Part shown: positions 53,065-62,011 of the stretch, in pieces
How the letters are laid out: each line of letters opens with the position of its first letter
Numbering within the stretch: the first letter of the stretch is position 1
Assembly (NCBI GenBank): GCA_020073215.1
Contig: JAIQFO010000022.1
Location: forward strand, 1 to 64,000
Origin: Terriglobia bacterium
GTDB lineage: Bacteria > Acidobacteriota > Terriglobia > Terriglobales > Acidobacteriaceae
Length of the DNA: 64,000 bases
Reading direction: 5' to 3'
Notes under the pieces: generated by a model
What the model was told of the DNA's origin: nothing
Databases searched by the model: none
What the model saw: the letters and a program-made list of their open reading frames with translations, nothing else
Made by a program: the position numbers and the translations under genes

Positions 53065-54828
53065 CTAGAAGCTGAAGGCTACGCCGCCGCGGACCGAACG
53101 GGCTGATTGCACCAGATAGAGAGTGCGACCGTCCTTTCCCATCACGGGCACATAGCCCTGGGCGAGAAGATTGCGCAAGTCCATGAGGATTTCCATGTGT
53201 CCGGCGAGGAAACTGGCCGGAATCGGTTGGCGGATGAAGAGGTTTAAATAAGGACCAGCCTGGCCGGGAGAAGTATCGAACAGGTCGACGGGAGTCAAGG
53301 CGCGGTGGCCGCCGGTGTAACGGTAGGAGGCGATCCAGTGTGTTTTCGCCTTGGGCATGGTGCCGCTGAACTTGGCGGCCACGGCATGGCGTTGCTCGGC
53401 GTGAATCCACTGCCGCGCGTCCTGGAGTTGGACGTCGGGGCGCGACAGGTCGAGCACGCCTCCGTAGGCATAATCGAGGGTAGCGGTCAGATCGGATAGC
53501 AGCTTGCGCTGCACGACCACACGCATCCCGGTGGTCGCGAAATCGTTCCCTTGATAGTTGAAAGTTCCGGAGTACACATCGGGGAGCACCTCACCCGACT
53601 CAGCCGTCATTTCGCCCGGCGTCATTTCGCCAATTCCGATCAGCGCCGGATCGGTAATGTTGTCGGAGTAGAAGGCGACCTGCATACTGGTCTTGCCGAC
53701 GCGTTGGGAGAGTGACACTTCCTGGTGATGAGCCCGCTCGACCGCGGGCACGAAGCCGGTCATGCTCATACGCGGCGCGGTTTCGCTGAGGCCGGCGGAG
53801 GTGGAATCCAGACGATCCTCTCCTAAGCGGTCATTATCCTTGCCCAAACGATCTTCCAATCCCAGGTTGGGGATTGAACTCGTGTACTGATATTCGAGCA
53901 GCGTGTTTGGAGTGAGGTGCAGATCGGCTGACGCGAAGGGTTTGAAGGCGTGCACCCGCCCCATAAACTGGATGGCCTGCAATTCGCTGCCGAGCTTCAT
54001 CTCCAGTTTGTTGCCGAGGACGATCCGATCGGAACTGGTGACGGATAAGGCTTCCAGCGCGGCGCCTGGCATCGCGTTCTGATCGAGCGAATTCACTCGC
54101 AGGGCCGTGATCGCGAACGAAGGTTCGAACATACCGTTGAAACGGTTGGTGTAGGTGGTTCGGAGCACCGCGGCGGGGATGCTCTGGCCGTCGGTTCCAT
54201 AGCCGAGGCTGCCGTTCAGGCGCACGGTGCCGTTCGATAGCAGCGAGCGCTGCACGGTGAAACCCGCGTTCATATCGGCGGCACTGCCGAAACCCTGCCC
54301 GGGCGATCCCGCCATGAAAGACAAGCTGCCTTTCAAGTCGCGGTCGGCGGCTGACTCGCCGCTCTGCGCTACCACGGTGGTGCCGTCTGGGAGCACGCGC
54401 AGGATGGGGCGGTTGGCGACCGAACGCAGTGTCCACTTCCAGTCGTCATCGTCCACGGGAGCGCGCAACGGAACAAGCTGGATGGCTTCGAAGAGCGTGG
54501 TCAGCGTGACATTCACCATCAGCTTGGCGCCGGCACGCACGCCGATCTTCTCGCGCAGCGAAGGGAGGAACGAAGGCGCGCTTACCTTGACGCTGTAGGT
54601 TCCGGGCAGAAGGGTCGCAACGGAGTAGAAACCACGATCGTCAGTGAAGACTTTCAGCGCCTGGGCAGCGGAGCCGAGGACTTCGACCACGGCGCCCATT
54701 TGGGGCGCGCCGCTGGCATCACGGACGTATCCAGAGATCGCGCCGGAGGCAGTTCCCGACCATGCCGGAAGAGACACGGCCGTGACCATCATGGCGATGA
54801 CTGCGAGGAACCCGGGCTTTCGGAACAT
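53065..54828 (-). CDS. Outer-membrane protein with carboxypeptidase-regulatory domain
   Basis: The ~587-residue protein has a signal peptide (ending near TASGA) and an Ig-like regulatory domain (GAISGYVRDASGAPQMGAVV then GFYSVATLLPGTYSVKV, about 28-105). A long beta-strand-rich part ends in Phe (GGVAFSF), as in outer-membrane barrels. There is no plug domain, so it is not a standard TonB receptor. The ATG at 54828 is preferred; GTG codons at 54840 and 54837 are alternatives. It starts 50 nt after the GWxTD gene and probably forms an operon with it. Confidence 0.78.
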   Translation of the reverse strand: MFRKPGFLAVIAMMVTAVSLPAWSGTASGAISGYVRDASGAPQMGAVVEVLGSAAQALKVFTDDRGFYSVATLLPGTYSVKVSAPSFLPSLREKIGVRAGAKLMVNVTLTTLFEAIQLVPLRAPVDDDDWKWTLRSVANRPILRVLPDGTTVVAQSGESAADRDLKGSLSFMAGSPGQGFGSAADMNAGFTVQRSLLSNGTVRLNGSLGYGTDGQSIPAAVLRTTYTNRFNGMFEPSFAITALRVNSLDQNAMPGAALEALSVTSSDRIVLGNKLEMKLGSELQAIQFMGRVHAFKPFASADLHLTPNTLLEYQYTSSIPNLGLEDRLGKDNDRLGEDRLDSTSAGLSETAPRMSMTGFVPAVERAHHQEVSLSQRVGKTSMQVAFYSDNITDPALIGIGEMTPGEMTAESGEVLPDVYSGTFNYQGNDFATTGMRVVVQRKLLSDLTATLDYAYGGVLDLSRPDVQLQDARQWIHAEQRHAVAAKFSGTMPKAKTHWIASYRYTGGHRALTPVDLFDTSPGQAGPYLNLFIRQPIPASFLAGHMEILMDLRNLLAQGYVPVMGKDGRTLYLVQSARSVRGGVAFSF

Positions 54829-54878
54829 CGCGCTCACCACCTCTCTGGGAAACCAGGCAGCTGTTTACTCGTTACGGC

Positions 54879-56588
54879 TTACTCCACGGCGAAGGTCGCC
54901 GTAGGATCCACAGTCTGCTTGGAAAGGTTGTCGTTCACCTTGATCTCGATCTTGTACAACCCCGGCGGCAAGTTGGCGGCGGACAGCGTCTTCTGCAGCG
55001 TCACCTGGTCGCCCACATTGCCCATCGTATCGGTCGACTCGACGGTATGAATGACAGCCTTATTGTTGGCGTCGGTCACATTGTATTCGATTGTGGCCGA
55101 AGGCTTGTGGGTTTTTTCGTCCACGCTGAGATTGTAAACCTGCATCCAGAAATTCAGCTTCTGGTTGCGCTTGAACAAGATTGGCTTGCCGTCGGAAGGG
55201 GCCACGCGCGGCCGCACCTTGGTGGTCCCGATGACGAAATTGCCGGTGCCCACGTTCTTGGTTGCCACCGGCTCCATCTGGTCGGCGATGATGAGAGTGG
55301 AGCTGCTCAACTTGTCTTCGCTGAAGTCGGGGATCTGGATGGCATGGCTCCAGCTCCCGGTGCGATCGCCGTTGACGTCTTTCACGACGACGTCCAGGCG
55401 GTAGCGATTCTGGCTGATGCGCAACGGCAGGGCCTTCCAGTACACGGAGGAATTTTCGGCGGTCTTGGGCAGCAGTTCCGCGGGCACATCGACCTGTACC
55501 GTGTCTTCAAAAGTTTGCACGATCTTGCCGGTGAGCGTGGTGACGCGCCCGAAGATATTGACGGTGCCGCGCTCCACACCCTCCTTGTTTTGGAACGTAA
55601 TATCGCGGTTCTTGATCTGAATGGTGACGGGAACCAGCACGGTGTCGCTGGTCACCTTCACGAAGTCGGCTCGCACATCAAACGGCATCAGGTTGACGCT
55701 GATTTTGTGGCTGACTACTTCTTCCAGATCTTTGAACTTCACGGCAGGCGCGGCCTGCAATTTGGCAAACTGCTCCAGGCGGTCGAATTGCTTGGACTGC
55801 AAATCCTTATTGAACGGGGATTGACCCAGTTGCTCAAGACCGCCGCCCTGGAAACGACTCGCCTTGGTTGCCAGTCCCAACTGCTCGTACATGGTCAGGC
55901 CGGCATTCGGGGTGTACTTCAAGGCGTCTTTTTCCGAGCGGTCGAGCGTCATGTGATAGTCGCCGCACATGCAGGTATCGACGAACTCGATGATGACCTC
56001 TTGTCCGATCCCTTCCAGGTAGCGATAGCGCCAGGTTTCAAACGGGAAGGTGGAAGTCTCGCCGCCGCCTTCTTCCTGAGGACGCTCGTAGCTGCCGCCG
56101 GAGGGATGGGACTCGATCTCATCCGCCGGCCCGAACACGATGTACATCCGGCCGCGGTCGGTCTTCCAACCGGGGATGCCGGCCGCGTAGTGCTCGTTGG
56201 CATAGGCGATGCGCCGGTAGTGTTCTTCCTTAAACTCGTTTTCTTCGGTGTCGGGGGTGGGATCGCGGCGTTGCCAAAAAGCTTCAATGAACTGGTCACG
56301 CTCTTCGTCGTTCGATAGCTGCATGAAGGCGGATCTTTCTTCGTCGGTGATGATCCAGCGCACGTCCTCATCCAGCCACTTCTTGTAGGTCTTACTCAAC
56401 TCAATCTTGAGGGCCCTGGCATTGGCCTTTCTCTGTTTTTCCGGGATTGGGCGCTTCAAAGGATCGGTCTGGTTTTGGGAGCCCTTCGTGTCCTTGTCTT
56501 GAGCTTGAGAAACGACGGTACAACTGAGCGCCATCAGGCCAGCCAGAACGCCCACCGAGCAACGATTGCGAAGACTTACGGAAAACAT
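54879..56588 (-). CDS. GWxTD-domain protein
   Basis: The 569-residue protein has a signal peptide (1-30). The GWxTD domain follows: WLDEDVRWIITDEERSAF, FIEAFWQRRDPTPDTEENEF, then GWKTDRGRMYIVFGPADEIE. The rest is beta-rich and may include Ig-like folds near the C terminus (PPGLYKIEIKVND). Known members occur in Bacteroidota and Acidobacteriota and have no settled function. The ATG at 56588 begins the signal peptide; the longer frame to 56723 looks non-coding. It is followed closely by the outer-membrane protein gene, suggesting a joint envelope role. Confidence 0.88.
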   Translation of the reverse strand: MFSVSLRNRCSVGVLAGLMALSCTVVSQAQDKDTKGSQNQTDPLKRPIPEKQRKANARALKIELSKTYKKWLDEDVRWIITDEERSAFMQLSNDEERDQFIEAFWQRRDPTPDTEENEFKEEHYRRIAYANEHYAAGIPGWKTDRGRMYIVFGPADEIESHPSGGSYERPQEEGGGETSTFPFETWRYRYLEGIGQEVIIEFVDTCMCGDYHMTLDRSEKDALKYTPNAGLTMYEQLGLATKASRFQGGGLEQLGQSPFNKDLQSKQFDRLEQFAKLQAAPAVKFKDLEEVVSHKISVNLMPFDVRADFVKVTSDTVLVPVTIQIKNRDITFQNKEGVERGTVNIFGRVTTLTGKIVQTFEDTVQVDVPAELLPKTAENSSVYWKALPLRISQNRYRLDVVVKDVNGDRTGSWSHAIQIPDFSEDKLSSSTLIIADQMEPVATKNVGTGNFVIGTTKVRPRVAPSDGKPILFKRNQKLNFWMQVYNLSVDEKTHKPSATIEYNVTDANNKAVIHTVESTDTMGNVGDQVTLQKTLSAANLPPGLYKIEIKVNDNLSKQTVDPTATFAVE

Positions 56589-56802
56589 AGAAGGGCCTAC
56601 CTCACGAAAACTCCAGGTGCCTAATTCTATGTTCTTTGGATACCACAAGGCAAGGAGAAGTGGCCTGTGAGGAAAAAGATTTCCGGCGCCGATCCTCTGT
56701 TTTAACTCTCTTCTAAATCCCATAAGAATCCGGCTCTTACGGGCGAGCAGAGGTCGGAGCCAGGGCCTCTTCCCGGGCCCGATGCAAGGACACTCGGCGC
56801 GA

Positions 56803-56808
56803 TATAAT
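56803..56808 (+). promoter_or_regulatory. Consensus -10 box (TATAAT)
   Basis: A perfect TATAAT sits in the 460-nt gap 56589-57048, about 240 nt before the MacA-like gene. The -35 (about 56780-56786) is poor. It could start a long-leader transcript for the adaptor gene. No gene is visible in the gap. Confidence 0.4.
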
Positions 56809-57048
56809 GAAAAGTGCGCAGGTCTTATCCCCGTCCGCCGAACGGACCGACCAAGGGAGCGACCTGTTCCACGGGAATTCGGGAACTTTGCCCCTCGTCG
56901 GCACGTAACTATTCATGCGCAACCACGGTGCGTCTTCGCCGTTCCATAACCAGGAGCGGGGTGGGAGCGGGGATTCGGAGCCGTCTGTTGAAGGGGTGGC
57001 TGGCTTGGGCAGAGTGTTCACAAAGACTTAAGTCATGAAGACCTCGCT

Positions 57049-58431
57049 ATGAAGACCTGGAAGAAAGTGTTGATTGGGGTAAGCGCGGCGCTGGTGCTCG
57101 GCATCATCGTCGGCGTAACCGTTTACCAGAGCCGAAAGAATCTGGTGACGGTGCAGACGGGGAAGGTGCAAAGGCAGAACCTGGCATCAGTGGTCAGCGC
57201 TTCGGGTGAAATCAAGCCCAAGACCTACGTGAACATCGGGGCCAATGCTTTCGGCAAGATCATCAAGCTGCACATCAAGGAAGGCGACCACGTGAAGAAG
57301 GGGCAACTGCTGGCACAACTCGAGAACGTGCAGTCCTCGGCCGACGTCAATGCCACCCGGGCTTCGGTGCAGGCGGCAGAGACTGACGCCGTCGCGGCCG
57401 AAGCCGCGCTCAAGACCTCGCTCGCCGACCTGAATCGTGCCAAGTCCGATGCCGTCCATGCCAAGCTCGACTGGGACCGCGCCCAGGGACTTTACGGCGC
57501 CGCCCTCATCGCCAAACAGGATTATGACCTCAAGAAGGCGGCCTGGGAATCGGCCGATGCCGGCTTGGCCCAGGCTGAAGCTCGCGTAGCTCAAGCCAAG
57601 GCGCAAGAAGATTCGATGGAAAAGCACATCACCCAGAATCAGGCCACCCTGACTCGCGTTTCCGATGTGCTCGAAAAGACCACGTATGCAGCGCCTTTTG
57701 ACGGCGTAATCACCAATCTTCCGGTGCGCGAAGGCGAGACGGTGGTCATCGGGATTCAGAATTCACCGGGCAGCACGCTGATGACGCTGGCCGACATGTC
57801 GGTGATCACGTCCGAGGTGAAGGTGGACGAGACCGACATCGTCAACGTGCATCTCGGCCAGCCCGCGGACGTAACCATCGACGCCATTCCGCGCAAGATC
57901 TTCCACGGCGTGGTTAGCGAAATTGGGAACAACGCGATCGTGCGCTCGACCGGCGTGGCGACCTCGCAGGCCACTTCGACCAGCGAAGAAGCAAAAGATT
58001 TCAAAGTCGTGGTGACGCTCACGGATCCGCCGGCGGACCTGCGTCCGGGGCTCTCCTCGACGGCCAAGATCACGACCGCGACCCGCAGCAGTGTGCTCAG
58101 CATTCCGATTCAAGCGCTCACGGTCCGCACGCAGGCGGACTTCGTGCCCAAAGATGGGGGGAAAGGCAGCGTAGAAGCAGCCACGCGCGCTCCGGCGGAA
58201 GCCTCGAAGCAGAAAGAAGAAGTGCAGGGCGTGTTCGTGATCCGGAAGAAGAAGGCCGAATTCGTTGCGGTGGAGACCGGCATCAGCGGCACCACGGAAA
58301 TCGAGATCACGGGGGGGCTGCAAGAGGGTGACGAAGTCATCACCGGCAGTTACAAGGTTTTGCGTACCCTGAAACCGGGAACGAGTGTCAAAATAGATAA
58401 CTCGACTCCGAAGAAGGAAGAGGAAAGTTAG
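57049..58431 (+). CDS. MacA-like periplasmic adaptor (membrane fusion protein)
   Basis: This 460-residue protein has an N-terminal membrane helix (6-26). A lipoyl half-domain (SASGEIKPKTYVNIGANAFGK), a long coiled coil (about 95-195), the second lipoyl half (TYAAPFDGVITNLPVREGETV), a beta-barrel and a membrane-proximal region follow. It links an inner-membrane pump to the outer membrane. The ATPase gene follows 148 nt downstream with family B repeats between. No permease gene (MacB/FtsX type) is beside them, which is unusual. The start ATG lacks a clear ribosome site; another ATG lies 15 nt upstream. Confidence 0.9.
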   Translation: MKTWKKVLIGVSAALVLGIIVGVTVYQSRKNLVTVQTGKVQRQNLASVVSASGEIKPKTYVNIGANAFGKIIKLHIKEGDHVKKGQLLAQLENVQSSADVNATRASVQAAETDAVAAEAALKTSLADLNRAKSDAVHAKLDWDRAQGLYGAALIAKQDYDLKKAAWESADAGLAQAEARVAQAKAQEDSMEKHITQNQATLTRVSDVLEKTTYAAPFDGVITNLPVREGETVVIGIQNSPGSTLMTLADMSVITSEVKVDETDIVNVHLGQPADVTIDAIPRKIFHGVVSEIGNNAIVRSTGVATSQATSTSEEAKDFKVVVTLTDPPADLRPGLSSTAKITTATRSSVLSIPIQALTVRTQADFVPKDGGKGSVEAATRAPAEASKQKEEVQGVFVIRKKKAEFVAVETGISGTTEIEITGGLQEGDEVITGSYKVLRTLKPGTSVKIDNSTPKKEEES

Positions 58432-58495
58432 TAGAGACGGGGCTTACCCCGTCTCCGTCCGAGGCAGGAGACGCGGCAAGCCGCGTCTCTACGAC
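58432..58495. repeat. Two family B palindromes directly after a stop codon
   Basis: The first (TAGAGACGGGGCTTACCCCG then TCTC) starts at the base after the adaptor stop codon. The second is GAGACGCGGC-AA-GCCGCGTCTC at 58468-58489. The two differ in paired positions but keep the stem (GGGGC vs GCGGC). Confidence 0.8.
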
Positions 58496-58579
58496 TAACC
58501 TCCGGTAGGTTAGAACGTCCAAGATAGAACGGCGATAGGAGCGTGCGTGCTCGAGCCCGATCCGCATAAGGAGAGCAAG

Positions 58580-59320
58580 ATGGCGACTGCCGAAATTTTG
58601 CCAATTGATAGGCCTGCCAATGGGTCCGCGCCCAACTCCTACATGATCTCTACCGAGGATCTGTGGAAGACCTACGACATGGGCTCGGAACAGGTGCATG
58701 CGCTGCGCGGCATCAACCTGCGCATCCAGCGCAACGAATATGTCGCCATCATGGGCCCGTCGGGCTCGGGCAAGTCGACGCTGATGAACCTGATCGGCTG
58801 TCTTGACTCGCCTTCCAAAGGCCAATACTGGCTCAACGGACAGCTGGTCAGCGAGCTTGACGACGACGAACTAGCTCGCATCCGCAATAAAGAAATCGGA
58901 TTCGTGTTCCAGACTTTCAACTTGCTGGCCCGCGCGACTTCGTTGCACAACGTGGAACTGCCGCTGATCTATGCGGGAGTTCCCTCCGAAGAGCGGGCCG
59001 AGCGCGCCAAGGCGGCGCTGACCTCGGTTGGCATGGGAGACCGCATGAGTCACAAGCCCAACGAACTCTCCGGCGGGCAGCGCCAGCGCGTAGCCATCGC
59101 TCGCGCCCTGGTCAATAAGCCGGCCATCATCCTCGCCGACGAACCGACCGGAAATCTCGACTCGCAAACCGGCAACGAGATCATGGCGTTGTTTGATCGG
59201 CTGCACGCGGAAGGCAATACGATCGTGCTCGTCACCCATGAGCACGATATCGCCGAGTACGCGCACCGTATCGTCCATATCCGGGACGGCGTTGTGGCTA
59301 AGGATGAAGTGAAACGGTAG
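58580..59320 (+). CDS. ABC transporter ATPase, MacB/LolD type
   Basis: The 246-residue ATPase has Walker [11 protein letters not shown]-loop VFQTFNLL, signature [15 protein letters not shown], Walker [13 protein letters not shown] and switch His (VTHEHDIA). The [10 protein letters not shown] sequence is typical of the MacB/LolD/FtsE group. AGGAGAG is 5 nt before the ATG at 58580. Together with the adaptor it suggests a tripartite export system, but the permease must be encoded elsewhere or be missing. DinB, the next gene, is unrelated. Confidence 0.93.
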   Translation: MATAEILPIDRPANGSAPNSYMISTEDLWKTYDMGSEQVHALRGINLRIQRNEYVAIMGPSGSGKSTLMNLIGCLDSPSKGQYWLNGQLVSELDDDELARIRNKEIGFVFQTFNLLARATSLHNVELPLIYAGVPSEERAERAKAALTSVGMGDRMSHKPNELSGGQRQRVAIARALVNKPAIILADEPTGNLDSQTGNEIMALFDRLHAEGNTIVLVTHEHDIAEYAHRIVHIRDGVVAKDEVKR

Positions 59321-59473
59321 ACGACACCACTGGGAATCCCACTCATCGCAAAGTACGCGATAAGTGGGGCACCCAGCCTTTTGATCCGAAATTTACTCAA
59401 ACGTAAGGAGCAGCGCTACGTCTAACCCCCGACGGAATTCCTGAAAGCGGATCAAAATAAGGAGCGATCTACA

Positions 59474-60049
59474 ATGAAACGGTCTTCGCTTGCGCTAGCT
59501 GCGGTCACTCTGCTTGTTGCCGTCGGAATGAGTCTTCACAGTCAGGCCCAAACGCAGAATCAAGCTCCGAGTCCGGCGCGCTCTCGATCCGATGAGATAT
59601 TGGACAGGTGGAACGACATTGGGAACAAACTCGTCGCGATGGCTAAGGATTTTCCCGAAGACAAATACGACTTCAAGGTGCAGAAGGACCAGCGCACCTT
59701 CGCCCAGAATCTTCTGCACGCCGCCGCACTGGATTTCGTTCTGATACGCAGGGTTTCCGGATCAAACCTCGGGCCTGACTTCGGCGAAGGCGACAATCCT
59801 TCGCGCGACGCTTTCAAGACCAAGGCCGACGTGGTGAAGTTCGTGCAGGAGGCCGTGGCGGACGGAGCGCAAGTGATTCAACAGCAGGGCGACGCGGGGC
59901 TGGACAAAACATCGAAATTCTTCGGGAACCGACTGGCCCACAACTCCGCCGTCTGGACGTTCGCCATCGAGCACAGCGGCGAGCACTATGGCCAGCTTGT
60001 GGTCTACTATCGTGCGAACAACCTGGTGCCACCGGACTCGCGGCGCTAA
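59474..60049 (+). CDS. Secreted DinB-family protein
   Basis: The 191-residue protein has a signal peptide (1-26). The four-helix DinB fold has likely metal-binding His residues in NLLHAAALD and in EHSGEHYGQLVVYYR near the C terminus. The ending NLVPPDSRR is common in secreted Acidobacteriota members. DinB proteins are often metal-dependent thiol transferases (YfiT/bacillithiol type), but the secreted group has no known reaction. An AAGGAG site lies close to the ATG. It has its own transcript as far as I can see. Confidence 0.85.
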   Translation: MKRSSLALAAVTLLVAVGMSLHSQAQTQNQAPSPARSRSDEILDRWNDIGNKLVAMAKDFPEDKYDFKVQKDQRTFAQNLLHAAALDFVLIRRVSGSNLGPDFGEGDNPSRDAFKTKADVVKFVQEAVADGAQVIQQQGDAGLDKTSKFFGNRLAHNSAVWTFAIEHSGEHYGQLVVYYRANNLVPPDSRR

Positions 60050-60263
60050 TGCGGTAATGAGGTCCTTGAAAGTTCAAGACTGCAATTCCTGACTCCCGTA
60101 TTGCCGGCAACTCGGAAGTTACCGCCCAGAAACCAATCTGGAGAGTCCACCTCTAGCCCGACCTCCTTAAGTTTGCGCTTGTGGGGCGAAGCCCCCGCTA
60201 GACGCTGGTGTTGTGTGTTTAGGAATTTGGGCAGGCCGGGAAACGATCAGAAAAATTCCGCCT

Positions 60264-60316
60264 GTAGAAACGGGGCTTGCCCGGTCTGCGGAGACGCGGC
60301 GAGCCGCGTCTCTACG
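60264..60316. repeat. Family B palindromes after the transpeptidase gene
   Basis: Two adjacent units, one imperfect (TAGAAACGGGGCTTGCCCGG) and one perfect (GAGACGCGGC-GA-GCCGCGTCTC). They lie in the 271-nt gap 60050-60320, 5 nt from the transpeptidase stop codon. No gene is visible in this gap. Confidence 0.75.
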
Positions 60317-60320
60317 GGGA

Positions 60321-61565
60321 TTATTCCTGCTGAGTAGTTGCGCTGCTCGTCTTCTCGACGGTTGCATTCGGAAGGATTCCGGTTGCTCCCGCCACGAAGA
60401 AGTTGTGATCGTAAAGATTGCGGTACATGCGGCCCGCAATCTCCGCGGCTTTGGGCCCGAAGGTGGGACGTCCGCCTTGCAGGAAGACGACGGTCACGAT
60501 GCGTCCGATGTCGGTGTTGGCGTATGAGGCGAACCATCCGAAGCGCGTGCCGGCGCGCGAACAGGTGCCGGTCTTGCCCAGGATCGATTCCTCGTTAAAG
60601 TTCAGACGCACGCTGCGGGCGGTGCCGTAGGCGACCGCTCCGGCCATGCCGTCGGAGAGTTCGGGAATCACGGGCTCGATATCGAGATGGCGCTTGACGC
60701 GGGGCTGGAAGCTGGCGACTTCGTCGGGGCTGGCCGGATGTTGCAGGTAGTAGAGGGTGCCGCCGTTCGAGATCGCCGTAACCAGCGCGCCGAGTTGCAG
60801 CGGGGTCATCGAGATGCCCTCGCCGAACGAGCACATCTTGCCGACGCCGCCGAGTTTGGCGGAGATTTCTTCTTCCGGATACGTGCCCAACTGTTCGCCC
60901 GGAATGCGATAGCCGGCGAGTTCGCCGAGCCCGAACTGGTGGGCATAGTACTGCACCTTCTCGAAGCCCAGCTTGCGCCCGACCGCTTCGAAGTAGGCGT
61001 TGTTCGAGTGCGCCAGGGCCTGGGTAAGATTCATGCGGTAGCGCCGTCCCAGGTTGACTTCAGTTCCCGCGTCGATCACACCCTCGCTCAAAGCGGCGAG
61101 AGCGACGGATAGCTTAATCGTCGAGCAGGGCTGCGCGCCGCTCGAAAGCGCCAGCTTCTGGTTGACCATGGCGAGGACGCGTCCGCTGGTCGGCTCGATG
61201 GCAACCACGGTGCCGTTCATATTGCCCAGGGCATCGATCGCGGCCTGACGAACCACGGGGTCTTCGCCGGCGGTCACGTCACCTTCGGTGATATCGGAGG
61301 CGAACGAACTGGTGTGGAAGCGCTCGTAATAACGATGGCGGCGATGGGTGGCGGAAGAACGCTTGCCGTAGGGCGAGTGCGGGGCACGGCTTCGCGCCAG
61401 GGTTCGCATACGCTTCCTGGCATGCTGGTTTTCCGTAACGGTGCGAGCCTTGCGGCGCGGCGTGAGCACGCGCGGATTAACGCTGGCCGCGATGCCGCTT
61501 GCTTCCAGCAAGATTGCCAATCCTAAGAAAAATGCGAGACGAAGAAACCAGGCCCTAACTTTCAC
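60321..61565 (-). CDS. Penicillin-binding transpeptidase
   Basis: This 414-residue protein has an N-terminal membrane or signal segment (7-27), a basic stretch (35-75) and a transpeptidase domain with SxxK as STIK, SxN as SNN and KTG as GKTGT. It probably cross-links peptidoglycan in the periplasm. It is short compared with PBP2/FtsI (about 600 residues) because the dimerisation domain is reduced or absent. The start codon is GTG at 61565; GGGGAT lies upstream. The region 61566-62011 is its promoter side. Confidence 0.88.
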   Translation of the reverse strand: MKVRAWFLRLAFFLGLAILLEASGIAASVNPRVLTPRRKARTVTENQHARKRMRTLARSRAPHSPYGKRSSATHRRHRYYERFHTSSFASDITEGDVTAGEDPVVRQAAIDALGNMNGTVVAIEPTSGRVLAMVNQKLALSSGAQPCSTIKLSVALAALSEGVIDAGTEVNLGRRYRMNLTQALAHSNNAYFEAVGRKLGFEKVQYYAHQFGLGELAGYRIPGEQLGTYPEEEISAKLGGVGKMCSFGEGISMTPLQLGALVTAISNGGTLYYLQHPASPDEVASFQPRVKRHLDIEPVIPELSDGMAGAVAYGTARSVRLNFNEESILGKTGTCSRAGTRFGWFASYANTDIGRIVTVVFLQGGRPTFGPKAAEIAGRMYRNLYDHNFFVAGATGILPNATVEKTSSATTQQE

Positions 61566-62011
61566 TTCACTATCCCCGATCGTACTTGGCCAATCTAGCG
61601 CTTAGTTCAACTGTCGGCCTAGTTCATATAGATGCAAGAGTCTGGCCAAATCACCACTGCGATGGCGCGTTTCCCGCAACTGTTCGATAGTAGGCGATTT
61701 ACGCGGTTCAGCGCAATGCTAAAGTACCAAGCGGTCACTAGCGGAATCTTCGCGATAACTGCATGAAACGATTGTCTTTAACGTGATTTTCGTAGAGGTA
61801 CTTGCACTTTGGTAACCAGATCGATCTGTTACCTTCGAAGGTACTGGTACCTTGCATTAGTTTGCACATCCGGGCCGGCGCCGAGCAAGGAGGTCGGAGT
61901 GCTCCAATCCGCCAAGGATGACACATTGTGGCGCGAGCAAGTGCCCGGTTTGCGCGTTTTTCTGATATTTTCGGACGGCGTATTCTGATAGACGCTTGCG
62001 GAGGTCTGCCA
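61566..62011. other. Divergent intergenic region between transpeptidase and DUF885 genes
   Basis: 446 nt hold the promoters of two divergent genes. Frames on both strands are shadows of the DUF885 gene or lack coding character. An imperfect short palindrome (GGTAACAGATCGATCTGTTACC-like, around 61811-61833; GTAACC...GGTTAC arms) could be an operator. GGAGG at 62000-62004 belongs to the DUF885 gene. I see no further feature. Confidence 0.4.

Noticed and set aside
55047-56318. 423-residue open frame opposite the GWxTD gene
   Set aside because: Antisense shadow; the GWxTD frame has clear conserved motifs.
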